From the NCBI GenBank assembly GCA_041687755.1, contig JBDNJM010000016.1:1-46415 (forward strand): 46,415 bases of DNA, written 5' to 3'. Position numbers and translations under genes: made by a program. The DNA comes from JBDNJM01 sp041687755 (lineage in GTDB: Bacteria; Planctomycetota; UBA1135; GCA-002686595). Of the stretch, positions 37,281-46,415 are shown piece by piece (the first letter of the stretch is position 1; each line of letters starts with the position of its first letter). The notes under the pieces are model-generated. The model worked only from the letters and a program-made list of their open reading frames with translations. It was not told the DNA's origin and searched no databases.

Positions 37281-38504
37281 ATGGCAATCGAACTCAAAAT
37301 CCCCTCGGTCGGCGAGTCCGTCACCGAAGTCCAAATCGGCTCTTGGCTGAAGTCCGAGGGCGACGGTGTCGCCGAGGACGATCCGCTGGTCGAGATCGAA
37401 TCCGACAAGGCCACCGTCGAGCTACCCGCGCCGGTGAACGGCACGCTGACCCAGATCCTGAAGGCGCCCGGCGACATGGCCCAGGTCGGTGAGGTCATCG
37501 GCTACATGGAGGCGGGCGAAGCCCCGGCCGCCGCTCCTACGAGCAGCCCCGCCGCCGCCGCGCCCGAGCAGGCCGCCAGCAAGCCGACCGGATCCGCGAC
37601 CGGCGGCCATGTGATGCCCAGCGCCGCGCGGCTCGCCGCGACCAGCGGTGTCAACGCTTCCCAGGTCGCCGGCAGCGGCCCTGGCGGTCGCGTGCTGAAG
37701 GAGGACGTCGCCCGTGCTGCGGCCGCTCCGGCCGCTCCGGCCGCCAAAGGAGCCGCCAAAGGAGCCGCCAGCGGCGCCGCCGCCCCGAAGCCCGCCGCCG
37801 GCAGCCGAGACGAAGAAGTCGTCCCGATGTCCATGATGCGCCGCAAGATCGCCGAAAACCTCGTCAAGGCCCAGACCGAGGCGGCCCTGCTGACGACGTT
37901 TAACGAGATCGACATGACGGCCGTGATGTCCCTGCGCAAGCAGCACCAGGACGCCTTCGTCGAACGCTACGGGCACAAGGTGGGCTTCATGTCCTTCTTC
38001 GTGAAGGCCGCCGTCGATGCGCTGAAGGCCGTCCCGGCCGTAAATGCTGAGGTGCGCGGCACCGACATCGTCTACAAGCACTACAACGACATCGGCATCG
38101 CGGTCGGCGGCGGCCGTGGTCTCGTCGTCCCGGTTCTGCGCAACGCCGAGGGCATGTCCTTCTCCGACGTCGAACTCGGCATCGCCGACTTCGCGCGCCG
38201 CGCCAAGGACAACAAGATCGCCATCGAAGAGCTGCTGGGCGGCACGTTCACCATCAGCAATGGCGGCGTCTACGGCTCGCTGCTCTCGACGCCGATCGTG
38301 AACCCGCCCCAGAGCGGCATCCTAGGCCTGCATGGCATTCAGGAGCGCCCGATCGCCATCAACGGTGAGGTCGTGATCCGACCGATGATGTACGTGGCGC
38401 TGACCTACGACCACCGGGTCGTCGACGGACGCGAAGCCGTCACCTTCCTGAAGCGCGTCAAGGAGTGCATCGAGGATCCCGCGCGGATGCTCATCGAGGC
38501 ATGA
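37281..38504 (+). CDS. sucB: Dihydrolipoyl succinyltransferase (E2 of 2-oxoglutarate dehydrogenase)
   Basis: 407 residues. The N-terminal lipoyl domain carries lysine K43 in EIESDKATVELPA, the attachment site of lipoate. A long Ala/Pro/Lys linker follows, then the peripheral subunit-binding domain (VMPSAARLAATSGVNASQVAGSGPGGRVLKEDV), a second Ala/Gly-rich linker with small in-frame repeats, and the acyltransferase core from about residue 178. Catalytic H378 and D382 are in YDHRVVDGREAV. SKATVE-type spacing and the GTFTISNGGVYGSLLSTPI segment identify the succinyl rather than the acetyl enzyme. The stop overlaps the lpd start (ATGA), so the two are translationally coupled. Confidence 0.96.
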   Translation: MAIELKIPSVGESVTEVQIGSWLKSEGDGVAEDDPLVEIESDKATVELPAPVNGTLTQILKAPGDMAQVGEVIGYMEAGEAPAAAPTSSPAAAAPEQAASKPTGSATGGHVMPSAARLAATSGVNASQVAGSGPGGRVLKEDVARAAAAPAAPAAKGAAKGAASGAAAPKPAAGSRDEEVVPMSMMRRKIAENLVKAQTEAALLTTFNEIDMTAVMSLRKQHQDAFVERYGHKVGFMSFFVKAAVDALKAVPAVNAEVRGTDIVYKHYNDIGIAVGGGRGLVVPVLRNAEGMSFSDVELGIADFARRAKDNKIAIEELLGGTFTISNGGVYGSLLSTPIVNPPQSGILGLHGIQERPIAINGEVVIRPMMYVALTYDHRVVDGREAVTFLKRVKECIEDPARMLIEA

Positions 38505-39961
38505 GTGACTCGAACATAGTTGCGGATACGCACGGCGGAACGGGTGCTGAGACGCAAGGAGAATCGGGTGCTGAGACGCACCATGACCTCCTAATCATCG
38601 GCGCCGGCCCCGGCGGTTACGTCGCGGCCATCCGCGCGGCTCAGCTCGGCCTAAAGACGGCCTGCATCGAGAAGGAGCCGGAGCTGGGCGGAACGTGCCT
38701 GCGCATCGGCTGCATCCCCTCGAAGGCCCTGCTGGAGTCGAGCGAGCTGTACCACCAGGTCCTCCACGAGATGGGCCAGCACGGCATCCGCGTCGGCGAG
38801 ACCGCGCTGGATATCGGCGCGATGATGGAGCGCAAGCGCAGCATCGTGGAAGGCCTCACGCGCGGCATCGCCGGACTGTTCAAGAAGAACGGCGTCGCCC
38901 ACTTGGTGGGCCATGGGGCCTTCACCGGACCCAAGTCCGTCGAGGTCACGGCCGCCGACGGCACGAAGGTCACCCACACGGCAGAGAACATCCTGATCGC
39001 GACGGGCTCGAGCGTTTCGATGCTGCCTGGCGTCGAGGTGGACGGTCACTCAGTGATCACTAGCACCGAGGCGCTCGAGCTGCCCGCCGTGCCCGTCAAC
39101 ATGATCGTGATCGGCGGCGGCGCGATCGGCCTCGAGATGGGCTCGGTCTGGAGCCGACTCGGCGCGAAGGTCACGGTCGTGGAATACGCCGACCGCATCC
39201 TGGCGGGCATGGATGTCGAGATTTCCAAGGCGACCCTGCGCGCCTTTAAGAAGCAGGGGCTCGAGTTCATCCTCGGTGCCCGCGTGACCGGGGCCGTGGG
39301 CGACGACAGGGGCGCCACGGTGGAAATCGAGGGCCGCGAACCGTTGCGCGCCGAGCGCGTCCTGCTGGCGGTCGGCCGACGGCCCAACACCGACGGGCTC
39401 GCCCTGGAGGCCGCCGGCCTCGCCGCCGACGATCGCGGCCGGGTCCCCGTGGACGAGTACCTGGCCACGAGCGTGCCCGGCATCTGGGCCATCGGCGACG
39501 TCGTCACCGGCCCGATGCTCGCCCACAAGGCGGAAGAGGAGGGCATCGCTGCCGTCGAGCGCATCGCCACCGGGTACGGCCACGTCAACTACGAGGCCAT
39601 CCCCAACGTCGTGTACACGCATCCCGAGGTGGCGTCCGTCGGACGCACCGAGGAAGAGCTGAAGGCTGCCGGCATTCCGTACAAGAAGGGCAGCTTCCCC
39701 TTCGCCGCCAACGGCCGGGCCAGGGCCCTCGCCCAGACCGAAGGACTCGTCAAGATCCTCGCCCACGCGGAAACCGACCGAATTCTCGGCGGACACATCG
39801 TCGGCCCGCGGGCCGGCGACCTGATCGCCGAGGTGGCTGTCGCCATGGAGTTTGGCGCCTCGGCAGAGGACCTCGCCCGGACCTGTCACGCCCACCCGAC
39901 CCTGCCCGAGGCCGTCAAGGAGGCCGCCATGGGGGTCGCAGGCCGCACGATTCACTTCTAG
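38501..39961 (+). CDS. lpd: Dihydrolipoyl dehydrogenase (E3)
   Basis: 486 residues from ATG 38501, which overlaps the sucB stop by four bases. E3 reoxidises dihydrolipoyl groups and reduces NAD+. FAD-binding LIIGAGPGGYVAAIRAAQLG (30-50), redox disulfide C66/C71 in GGTCLRIGCIPSKALL, NAD-binding VIGGGAIGLEMGSVWSRLG, FAD site IWAIGDVVTGPMLAHKAEEEG and the C-terminal catalytic pair H465/E470 (HAHPTLPEAV) are all present. The N-terminal 27 residues before the Rossmann fold are an extra Gly/Glu-rich tail with a short internal repeat (GAETQGESGAETHH), not typical of the family. It may also serve other lipoyl complexes, as is common. Confidence 0.96.
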   Translation: MSDSNIVADTHGGTGAETQGESGAETHHDLLIIGAGPGGYVAAIRAAQLGLKTACIEKEPELGGTCLRIGCIPSKALLESSELYHQVLHEMGQHGIRVGETALDIGAMMERKRSIVEGLTRGIAGLFKKNGVAHLVGHGAFTGPKSVEVTAADGTKVTHTAENILIATGSSVSMLPGVEVDGHSVITSTEALELPAVPVNMIVIGGGAIGLEMGSVWSRLGAKVTVVEYADRILAGMDVEISKATLRAFKKQGLEFILGARVTGAVGDDRGATVEIEGREPLRAERVLLAVGRRPNTDGLALEAAGLAADDRGRVPVDEYLATSVPGIWAIGDVVTGPMLAHKAEEEGIAAVERIATGYGHVNYEAIPNVVYTHPEVASVGRTEEELKAAGIPYKKGSFPFAANGRARALAQTEGLVKILAHAETDRILGGHIVGPRAGDLIAEVAVAMEFGASAEDLARTCHAHPTLPEAVKEAAMGVAGRTIHF

Positions 39962-39982
39962 CCCGCCAGGCGCGGCATCGAC

Positions 39983-40092
39983 CGGCGGGCCACCCACCGG
40001 CCCGCCGACCCGATACCGGCGGGCCCGGCTCCACTCCGCGGAGCCGGCCGACCCTCAACGCGCCGGAGCTGGCCCCTGGCCCAGGTCCGGCG
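39983..40092 (+). terminator. Three consecutive hairpins after the suc operon
   Basis: Perfect stems lie at 39983-40007 (CGGCGGGCC/GGCCCGCCG), 40025-40047 (CCGGCTCC/GGAGCCGG) and 40061-40092 (CGCCGGA/TCCGGCG). None has a T-tract. Together they probably end sucAB-lpd transcription and protect its 3' end. Confidence 0.55.
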
Positions 40093-40166
40093 CGCGCATT
40101 AAAGTGTCCGGCCCTACAGGCGGCCCGAACCGCCGTGCCCCATCCAACGCCGCATTCAATCTCAAC

Positions 40167-41444
40167 GTGGAAGTCCAAGTCGACAAGACCGGCCCGTGCG
40201 AGGCCGTCGTCTCCTTCACCGTCAAAACCGACGAGTTCGAGCAGCGCTACGGCGCGAGCCTCAAGGAGGCCGGCAAGCGCATGACCGTGAAGGGTTTCCG
40301 CCCCGGCAAGGTCCCGCCGCACGTCGTCGAGAAGATGGCGGGCAAGGACCTCGAGCGCGACGTGCTCGATAACCTCCTGCGCGACGCGCTCCAGAAGGCC
40401 GTCCAAGACGAGAGCCTCGAGCCCGCGACCCAGCCGAGTCTGACCCTCGATGAACTCGGCTTCGAGCGCGGTAAGGATCTCGCCCACAAGGTGACCCTCG
40501 CGCTCAAGCCGCAGTTCGAGCTGGCCGATTACAAGGGCCTCTCGGCCGTGAAGAAAGAGGTCGCGCTGGAGGACGACGACGTCGAGAAGACGATCGAAGA
40601 CGTCCGCCGCCAGCAGGGAAGCCCCGAGCCCGCCGGCGAGGATGGCCTCGAGGAAGAGGGCATGGCCATGGCCTCCATCGAACTCATGCACGGCGACGAG
40701 TCGGTCGCCAAGCGAGAGGATCTGCGCGTCGGACCGGGCACGCCGCCCGCCGGCGTCGATGCGGACGCCTTCAAGGCCGCGATGACCGGAGCCATGGTGG
40801 GCTCGACGCACGAGTTCGAGTTGACCTTCCCCGAGGACTACCCAAAGGAAGAACTGCGCGGCGAAGCCGGCAAGTGCAGGGTCGAGCTCTCCGAGATCTA
40901 CCGCCTTGTGCTGCCCTCGGAAGAGGATCTGTACAAGGTCTTCGGCGTCGAGGACCGCGCGGGGCTCGAGGCCAAGGTCAGCGAGCAGCTGTTGGAAGCC
41001 AAGCAGGGCCAAGAGCGCCAGCGCGTCGAGTCGGAGCTCTTCGACACCCTCATCGGCGCCCACCCGATGCCGTTGCCCGAGCCGATGCTCGAGAGCCAGA
41101 TCCAAGCCCGACGCCAGGCGGCCATGCACCAGCTCATGCAAGATGGCATGGCCGAGCCCGACGCCGAAGCCCAGGTGGACGGCGACGCCGACGCGACCCG
41201 CGAGGCCGCAGAGAAGTCCCTGCGCGCGCTGTTCCTGATCGAGAAGATCGGTGCCGCTGAGCAGCTGCTGGTCAGCCAGGACGACATGCAGGCCGAGCTG
41301 CGCCAAATCGCCATGCGCAACCGCTCCAGCTTCGAAGAGGTGCGCGACTACTACCAGGAGTCGAACCTGATGCAGCAGCTCTCCGTGGAGCTTCTGGAGC
41401 GCAAGGTGCGCGGCTTCCTGTTCGACAACGCGACCTTCGCCTGA
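40167..41444 (+). CDS. tig: Trigger factor (ribosome-associated chaperone)
   Basis: 425 residues from GTG 40167; further upstream codons run through the terminator region and antisense of lpd. The N-terminal ribosome-binding domain has the signature GFRPGKVPPHVVEK (about 45-58). The middle PPIase (FKBP-like) region is recognisable by FELTFPEDYP and LAGK-like spacing but is divergent and carries an acidic stretch (EPAGEDGLEEEG), so isomerase activity is doubtful. The C-terminal chaperone arms (ELFDTLIGAHPMPLPEPMLESQIQARRQ... VRDYYQESNLMQQLSVELLERKVRGFLFDNA) are typical. It shields nascent chains at the tunnel exit. The tig-clpP-clpX order of many bacteria is kept here except for an inserted opposite-strand kinase. 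Confidence 0.93.
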   Translation: MEVQVDKTGPCEAVVSFTVKTDEFEQRYGASLKEAGKRMTVKGFRPGKVPPHVVEKMAGKDLERDVLDNLLRDALQKAVQDESLEPATQPSLTLDELGFERGKDLAHKVTLALKPQFELADYKGLSAVKKEVALEDDDVEKTIEDVRRQQGSPEPAGEDGLEEEGMAMASIELMHGDESVAKREDLRVGPGTPPAGVDADAFKAAMTGAMVGSTHEFELTFPEDYPKEELRGEAGKCRVELSEIYRLVLPSEEDLYKVFGVEDRAGLEAKVSEQLLEAKQGQERQRVESELFDTLIGAHPMPLPEPMLESQIQARRQAAMHQLMQDGMAEPDAEAQVDGDADATREAAEKSLRALFLIEKIGAAEQLLVSQDDMQAELRQIAMRNRSSFEEVRDYYQESNLMQQLSVELLERKVRGFLFDNATFA

Positions 41445-41478
41445 TCGCGGGAGTTCGGGGCGCCCGAGACGCGCCCTG

Positions 41479-41507
41479 CGGTGGAGCTGCGGTGGAGCTG
41501 CGGTGGC
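41479..41507. repeat. Short 11-bp tandem repeat
   Basis: GCGGTGGAGCT occurs twice in full and once in part (GCGGTGG) between the tig stop and its terminator. No function is evident. Confidence 0.7.
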
Positions 41508-41516
41508 CCAGAATGA

Positions 41517-41558
41517 GAGAACGACCGCCGGGAGCTTTTGCTTCCGGCGGTCGTTCTC
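41517..41558. terminator. Bidirectional terminator between tig and the hybrid kinase
   Basis: A 15-bp perfect stem (GAGAACGACCGCCGG and its complement), extended inward by GAGC/GCTT around a TTTT loop, lies between converging genes. It can act on both strands. Confidence 0.7.
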
Positions 41559-41594
41559 GCGTTCAGGGCCGCTGCCTGCGGCTTCGGAGCGCGC

Positions 41595-43883
41595 TCAACC
41601 CGCGGCGCGCAGCATGTCCGCGACCGTGGCCAGCTCGCCCGCCAGGGCCGCCGGCTTCACCGGCTTCGTCAGGTAGTCGTCCATCCCCGCGGCCAGACAG
41701 CGCTCCCGATCGCCGCTGAGCGCTTGGGCGGTGAGGGCGACGACCCGCTGCCGTGGGCGTCCCTCGGCCGCCTCCGTCTCGCGCCAGCGCCGGATCGTCT
41801 CGAAGCCGTCGAGCCCCGGCATCTGACAGTCGAGCAGCACGACGTCGAAGTGCTGGGAGGTCATCTGATCGAGCGCCTCCTGACCGCCCTCCGCCTCGAC
41901 GACGGTCACGCCCATGCGCTCGAGTAGCGCACGCGCCACCCGCCGGTTTACCGGCTGGTCGTCCACCACAAGCACGTTCAGATCGAAGCGTCGCCGCTTG
42001 AGCGCGCGCACGTTGGCCACCCGCGTCCCCTGCAGCGCCTTGAGCAGCTCGGAGCGGCGCCAGGGCATCGGCAGGGTGTGGTCCGCCTCCTCTTCCTTGG
42101 AGCGCGCCGGGACGCCGGGCTCCGTGCTGCGCGACTGGACTCCCAGCTGGACCAGCTGGGCCCGGGCGGCCCCCGGCAGCCCGCGAAGAGCCGCTCCGAG
42201 GCCGGGATCACCAAGGCGGACGAGCGAGGCCGCAAAGACCACCGCGTCTAGCTCGGGTAGGCCGGCGAGGGCCTCGGGATCTGCGAACAAGCGCTCGGGA
42301 GAGTCGGGCGCCGTGCAGCAGGCGCCCCAGGCCGTCAGCTGGTTGACGAGCTGCTGGCGACCCGCCTGCCTCGACTCGAGCACCAGCAAGCGGCGGCCCG
42401 CCAGCGGGCTTTCGGGCTCGACGACACGACACGCCGGCAGCTCGAGCCGGAAAGAAAACGTAGAGCCCTCGCCGACGGTGCTCGTCACCGACAGGGTGCC
42501 GACCATCGCTTCGACGAGCTGGTTGGTGATCGCCAGCCCGAGGCCCGACCCGCCATACTTGCGTGAGGTCGAGGAATCGGCCTGCTGGAACGGATCGAAC
42601 AGGGTCTCCAAGGCCTCCGCGGAGATCCCGATCCCGGAGTCCACCACCGAGATCCGCAGGGCCAGGTGCCCCTCCGCCTCGCCCGGACCGAGCACGTCGA
42701 GCTCGATCCCAACCCGTCCGGCGTTGGTGAACTTCGCCGCGTTGCCCAGCAGGTTGAGCAGCACCTGCCGCAGCCGATGCGGGTCCCCCATGAACAAGTC
42801 CGGGCACTCCGGGTCGATGCGCAGGGCCAGTCGGCTGCCCGTGTCCGCGATGCGCGGCGCCACGATGCTGCCGGCGTCGGAGAGCAACTCGGGCAGGTCG
42901 AAGCGGATCGACTCTAGCTCGAGCCCACCGGCGTCGATCCGGCTGAAATCGAGCACGTCGTTCACGATGCTCAGGAGCGCGGCGCCCGACGCGGAGGCGT
43001 CGGTAACCAGCCCCTGCTGCTCCGGATCGAGGTCCGTGTCGAGCAGCAGCGCGTTCAGACCGATCACGCCGTTCAAGGGGGTGCGGATCTCGTGGCTCAT
43101 GTGCGCGAGGAACTCGGACCGCGAGCGCGCCGCCTCCTCCGCGTCGTCCCGTGCGCGTTGAGCGGAAGTGACGATCTCCCCCCGCTCTCTCAGGAGCGCC
43201 GACAGCTTGCGCAGCACCAGCAGCCATCCGAGCGTCACGCACGCGAGCACGGAGACGGAGATCCCCATCAGGCTGCGCTGGGCGCGAGCGCTGCTGAGTG
43301 CCGCCTCGAGGGATTTCAGCTCGAGGGCCGCTCGGGTGCGTCGCATGCCGCCGGCGTAGAGTTCCTTGTACGCGTCGTACCGACCGTCCAGCAACATCTC
43401 GCGGGCGGCTTTCGTGCGGCCCTGCTCCAGCAGCTTGAACGCGGATTGCTCCATGGCCACGAGGGCCTGGTTTGCCAGGTCCGTCTCCTGGGTCCCGCTC
43501 GCCGCATGGGCGCCCGGGGCCAGCTCCATGCTGCGTGCCAGCGCCTCGTCGAGCAGCGGGACGTGCGCGTCGTAGCGCTCGACCCAGGCAGGATCACCCG
43601 AGGAGACGGCCAGCCGCGCCGACATGGTCAAGATCTCGTCGTACAGCAGGATCTGGCCGATCAGGTCGGTCGTCTCCAGCTCACGCGACAGGCGCTCCGA
43701 GTTTTCGCCCCGGATGTGGTGCATGCGCAGCAGTGCGAGCACGCTGAGCGCAATCGATACGCCGACGGCCAGAGCCATCAACCGCATCGGCCGCATCACC
43801 CGGCCCCGATCCCAATCCCCAGTGTTGTTCGTCGCTTGCAAGGTCACGCCTCCATTGCCCATCGGCGCGGTCCCGCCGCCCAT
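41595..43883 (-). CDS. Membrane hybrid sensor histidine kinase / response regulator
   Basis: 762 residues from ATG 43883 (GAGAAG seven bases upstream). TM1 is about 33-53 and TM2 about 205-225, enclosing a ~150-residue helical extracytoplasmic sensor. A helical linker leads to HisKA with phospho-acceptor H264 (HMSHEIRTPLNGVIG). The ATPase domain has LLNLLGNAAKF, DSGIGIS and GGSGLGLAI. Residues about 498-585 look like a receiver that has lost its acidic residues (RLLVLESRQAGRQQ...). The final receiver (about 635-757) has D641/D642, D685 (VVLLDCQMPGLDG) and K740. The architecture is BarA-like without a phosphotransfer domain. The signal is unknown. It sits on the opposite strand between tig and clpP. 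Confidence 0.9.
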   Translation of the reverse strand: MGGGTAPMGNGGVTLQATNNTGDWDRGRVMRPMRLMALAVGVSIALSVLALLRMHHIRGENSERLSRELETTDLIGQILLYDEILTMSARLAVSSGDPAWVERYDAHVPLLDEALARSMELAPGAHAASGTQETDLANQALVAMEQSAFKLLEQGRTKAAREMLLDGRYDAYKELYAGGMRRTRAALELKSLEAALSSARAQRSLMGISVSVLACVTLGWLLVLRKLSALLRERGEIVTSAQRARDDAEEAARSRSEFLAHMSHEIRTPLNGVIGLNALLLDTDLDPEQQGLVTDASASGAALLSIVNDVLDFSRIDAGGLELESIRFDLPELLSDAGSIVAPRIADTGSRLALRIDPECPDLFMGDPHRLRQVLLNLLGNAAKFTNAGRVGIELDVLGPGEAEGHLALRISVVDSGIGISAEALETLFDPFQQADSSTSRKYGGSGLGLAITNQLVEAMVGTLSVTSTVGEGSTFSFRLELPACRVVEPESPLAGRRLLVLESRQAGRQQLVNQLTAWGACCTAPDSPERLFADPEALAGLPELDAVVFAASLVRLGDPGLGAALRGLPGAARAQLVQLGVQSRSTEPGVPARSKEEEADHTLPMPWRRSELLKALQGTRVANVRALKRRRFDLNVLVVDDQPVNRRVARALLERMGVTVVEAEGGQEALDQMTSQHFDVVLLDCQMPGLDGFETIRRWRETEAAEGRPRQRVVALTAQALSGDRERCLAAGMDDYLTKPVKPAALAGELATVADMLRAAG

Positions 43884-44245
43884 TGAGATCTTCTCTAGAA
43901 ATCCAAAGCCCTAGCTCCCGCGACGCCCGCACCCTCTTGGAGCCCTCCCCGGGGCGCGGGGGCACCTTGCCCGCCGCACGGACGGCCCCCCGTATTGGCT
44001 GGTCCGAGGACGCCCGGAGGCCGTGTTCCGATTCCCATTGCTGGCCCCCGCCCCCCCCCCTGATCGCCGCGGTCCTCGCCAGCCCCGGTTGGGTCAGCCG
44101 AAGGCATGGGCTAAGTTCCTGGTCGCCTAGGGCCTGGCCCCAGCGCCGGCGCCCTGCGGCGGTGCTCGACACCGCCGCCAGCAAGGCCTAGACCACCTCC
44201 AACGAGCCCAACCGCACCCCAAGCGCCCCTAGGGGGCCCCCATTC
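43884..44245. other. Divergent intergenic region, hybrid kinase / clpP
   Basis: 362 bases with no gene recognised. It contains a run of ten Cs (44051-44060) after another C-rich stretch. This is prone to slippage or sequencing error but outside coding sequence. Promoters for both flanking genes should be here; none could be named with confidence. Confidence 0.4.
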
Positions 44246-44875
44246 ATGGACCTGCACGCCTTCAGCACGCCCTACGTCATCGAGAAGACCGGTCGCGGCG
44301 AGCGCGCCTACGACATCTACTCCCGCCTGATGGAGGAGCGGATCATCTTCATCACGACGGGTCCGACGGGCAGCATCGACGACCACTTGGCCCAGGTGGT
44401 CATCGCCCAGCTCCTGTTCCTTGAGAAGATGAACAAGGCCCAGGACATCCACATGTACATCAACTCGCCGGGCGGCTCCGTCACGTCGGGCCTGGCGATC
44501 TACGACACGATGCAGTTCATCGGGCCCGATGTGGCCACCTACTGCGTCGGCATGGCCGCCTCTATGGGCGCCACCCTCCTGGCCGCCGGCGCTAAGGGTA
44601 AGCGCTATATCCTGCCCAACGCCCGAGTCATGATCCACCAGCCCTCCGGAGGCGCCCAGGGCACCACCAAGGACATGGAAATCACGATCAATGAGACCCT
44701 GCGCCTCAAGCGCAATCTGGAAGAGATCATGGCCAGTCACACCGGCCGGACCCCGGAAGAGATTTCCGACGCCACCGACCGCGACAAGTGGATGGACGCC
44801 GCCCAGGCCGTCGAGTTCGGCATCGTCGACCACCTCGTTAGCAAGCCCGCCGCCGCGGGCGACGCCAAGGGGTAG
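44246..44875 (+). CDS. clpP: ATP-dependent Clp protease proteolytic subunit
   Basis: 209 residues, usual length. ClpP forms a two-ring 14-mer barrel that degrades proteins fed by ClpX or ClpA. The catalytic triad is complete: S106 (GMAASMGA), H131 (MIHQPSGG) and D180 (DRDKWM). Other family marks are the YDIYSRLMEERIIF N-terminal segment, INSPGGSVTSGLAIYDTMQ and the handle helix ETLRLKRNLEEIMASHTG. The N-terminal STPYVIEKTGRGERAYD is the axial loop region and suggests little or no propeptide. It is followed after 8 bases by clpX, so the two are an operon. Confidence 0.97.
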   Translation: MDLHAFSTPYVIEKTGRGERAYDIYSRLMEERIIFITTGPTGSIDDHLAQVVIAQLLFLEKMNKAQDIHMYINSPGGSVTSGLAIYDTMQFIGPDVATYCVGMAASMGATLLAAGAKGKRYILPNARVMIHQPSGGAQGTTKDMEITINETLRLKRNLEEIMASHTGRTPEEISDATDRDKWMDAAQAVEFGIVDHLVSKPAAAGDAKG

Positions 44876-44883
44876 AATTCGGT

Positions 44884-46323
<1,440 letters not shown>

Positions 46324-46370
46324 GCCGTACGGAGCCAGACACAATGCGCACTCCCCGGCGCATTTTCGAG

Positions 46371-46415
46371 CCAGGCTCGCCATAGGCCGTCCAAGACGGC
46401 CTATGGCGAGCCTGG
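46371..46415. terminator. Perfect 21-bp hairpin after clpX
   Basis: Arms 46371-46391 and 46395-46415 are exact reverse complements with loop CAA, 48 bases past the clpX stop; the right arm ends with the window. Whether a T-tract follows cannot be seen. Likely terminator of clpPX. Confidence 0.65.

Noticed and set aside
39852..40166. N-terminal extension of trigger factor to 39852
   Set aside because: It overlaps the end of lpd in another frame and covers the triple hairpin; the family starts at VEVQVDKTGP.

Overview
The window is GC-rich (strong G/C preference at third codon positions) and looks like a chromosomal segment of a member of the Planctomycetota. This placement is inferred from protein style. 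There are many exported proteins, including a caspase-like protein with six PPC-type repeats, ELWxxDGT repeats and a subtilase. The subtilase and the repeat protein end in beta-rich tails of a kind I associate with planctomycete exported proteins. Few genes have clear Shine-Dalgarno sequences. No rRNA, tRNA, CRISPR array, prophage or transposase gene was seen.

Layout. 1-6.5 kb: a 30-codon mscL remnant, then a benzoyl-CoA (box) catabolic island. It has a BoxR-like regulator (HTH plus shikimate-kinase fold) and a sulfatase-like enzyme on the minus strand, and boxC and boxB on the plus strand. 6.5-11.2 kb: a large lipoprotein of unknown function and a secreted M28 metallopeptidase. 11.6-14.0 kb: a multiply frameshifted ELWxxDGT-repeat gene. 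14.2-21.4 kb, all minus strand: RecQ helicase, an ALDH7-type aldehyde dehydrogenase and an M16 peptidase. 21.5-24.2 kb: ettA, a Nudix hydrolase and a PaaI-like thioesterase. 24.3-27.3 kb: the caspase/PPC protein. 27.6-30.8 kb: a TerC-family membrane protein and a secreted subtilase. 30.9-33.9 kb: a PAS hybrid histidine kinase followed by a class III sirtuin. 34.3-40.0 kb: the 2-oxoglutarate dehydrogenase operon sucA-sucB-lpd. 40.2-46.4 kb: tig, clpP and clpX (folding and proteolysis), with an oppositely oriented hybrid histidine kinase between tig and clpP.

How genes work together: BoxB and BoxC act one after the other on benzoyl-CoA, and the products feed to acetyl-CoA and succinyl-CoA. SucA, SucB and Lpd form one enzyme complex that makes succinyl-CoA. 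The sirtuin encoded next door carries the Tyr/Arg pair typical of desuccinylases. Trigger factor, ClpP and ClpX handle newly made and unwanted proteins.

The most unusual signal is a dispersed 129-bp element. Two full copies (14160-14288 and 37136-37264) each begin exactly on the TGA stop codon of an unrelated gene (recQ and sucA). They are 86% identical over 116 ungapped bases, counted by eye, and each is followed by another TGA 129 bases on. A small hairpin inside starts 64 bases from the stop codon and shows a compensatory base-pair swap. A diverged hairpin at the same +64 offset follows boxC. A tandem partial copy sits next to the recQ copy.
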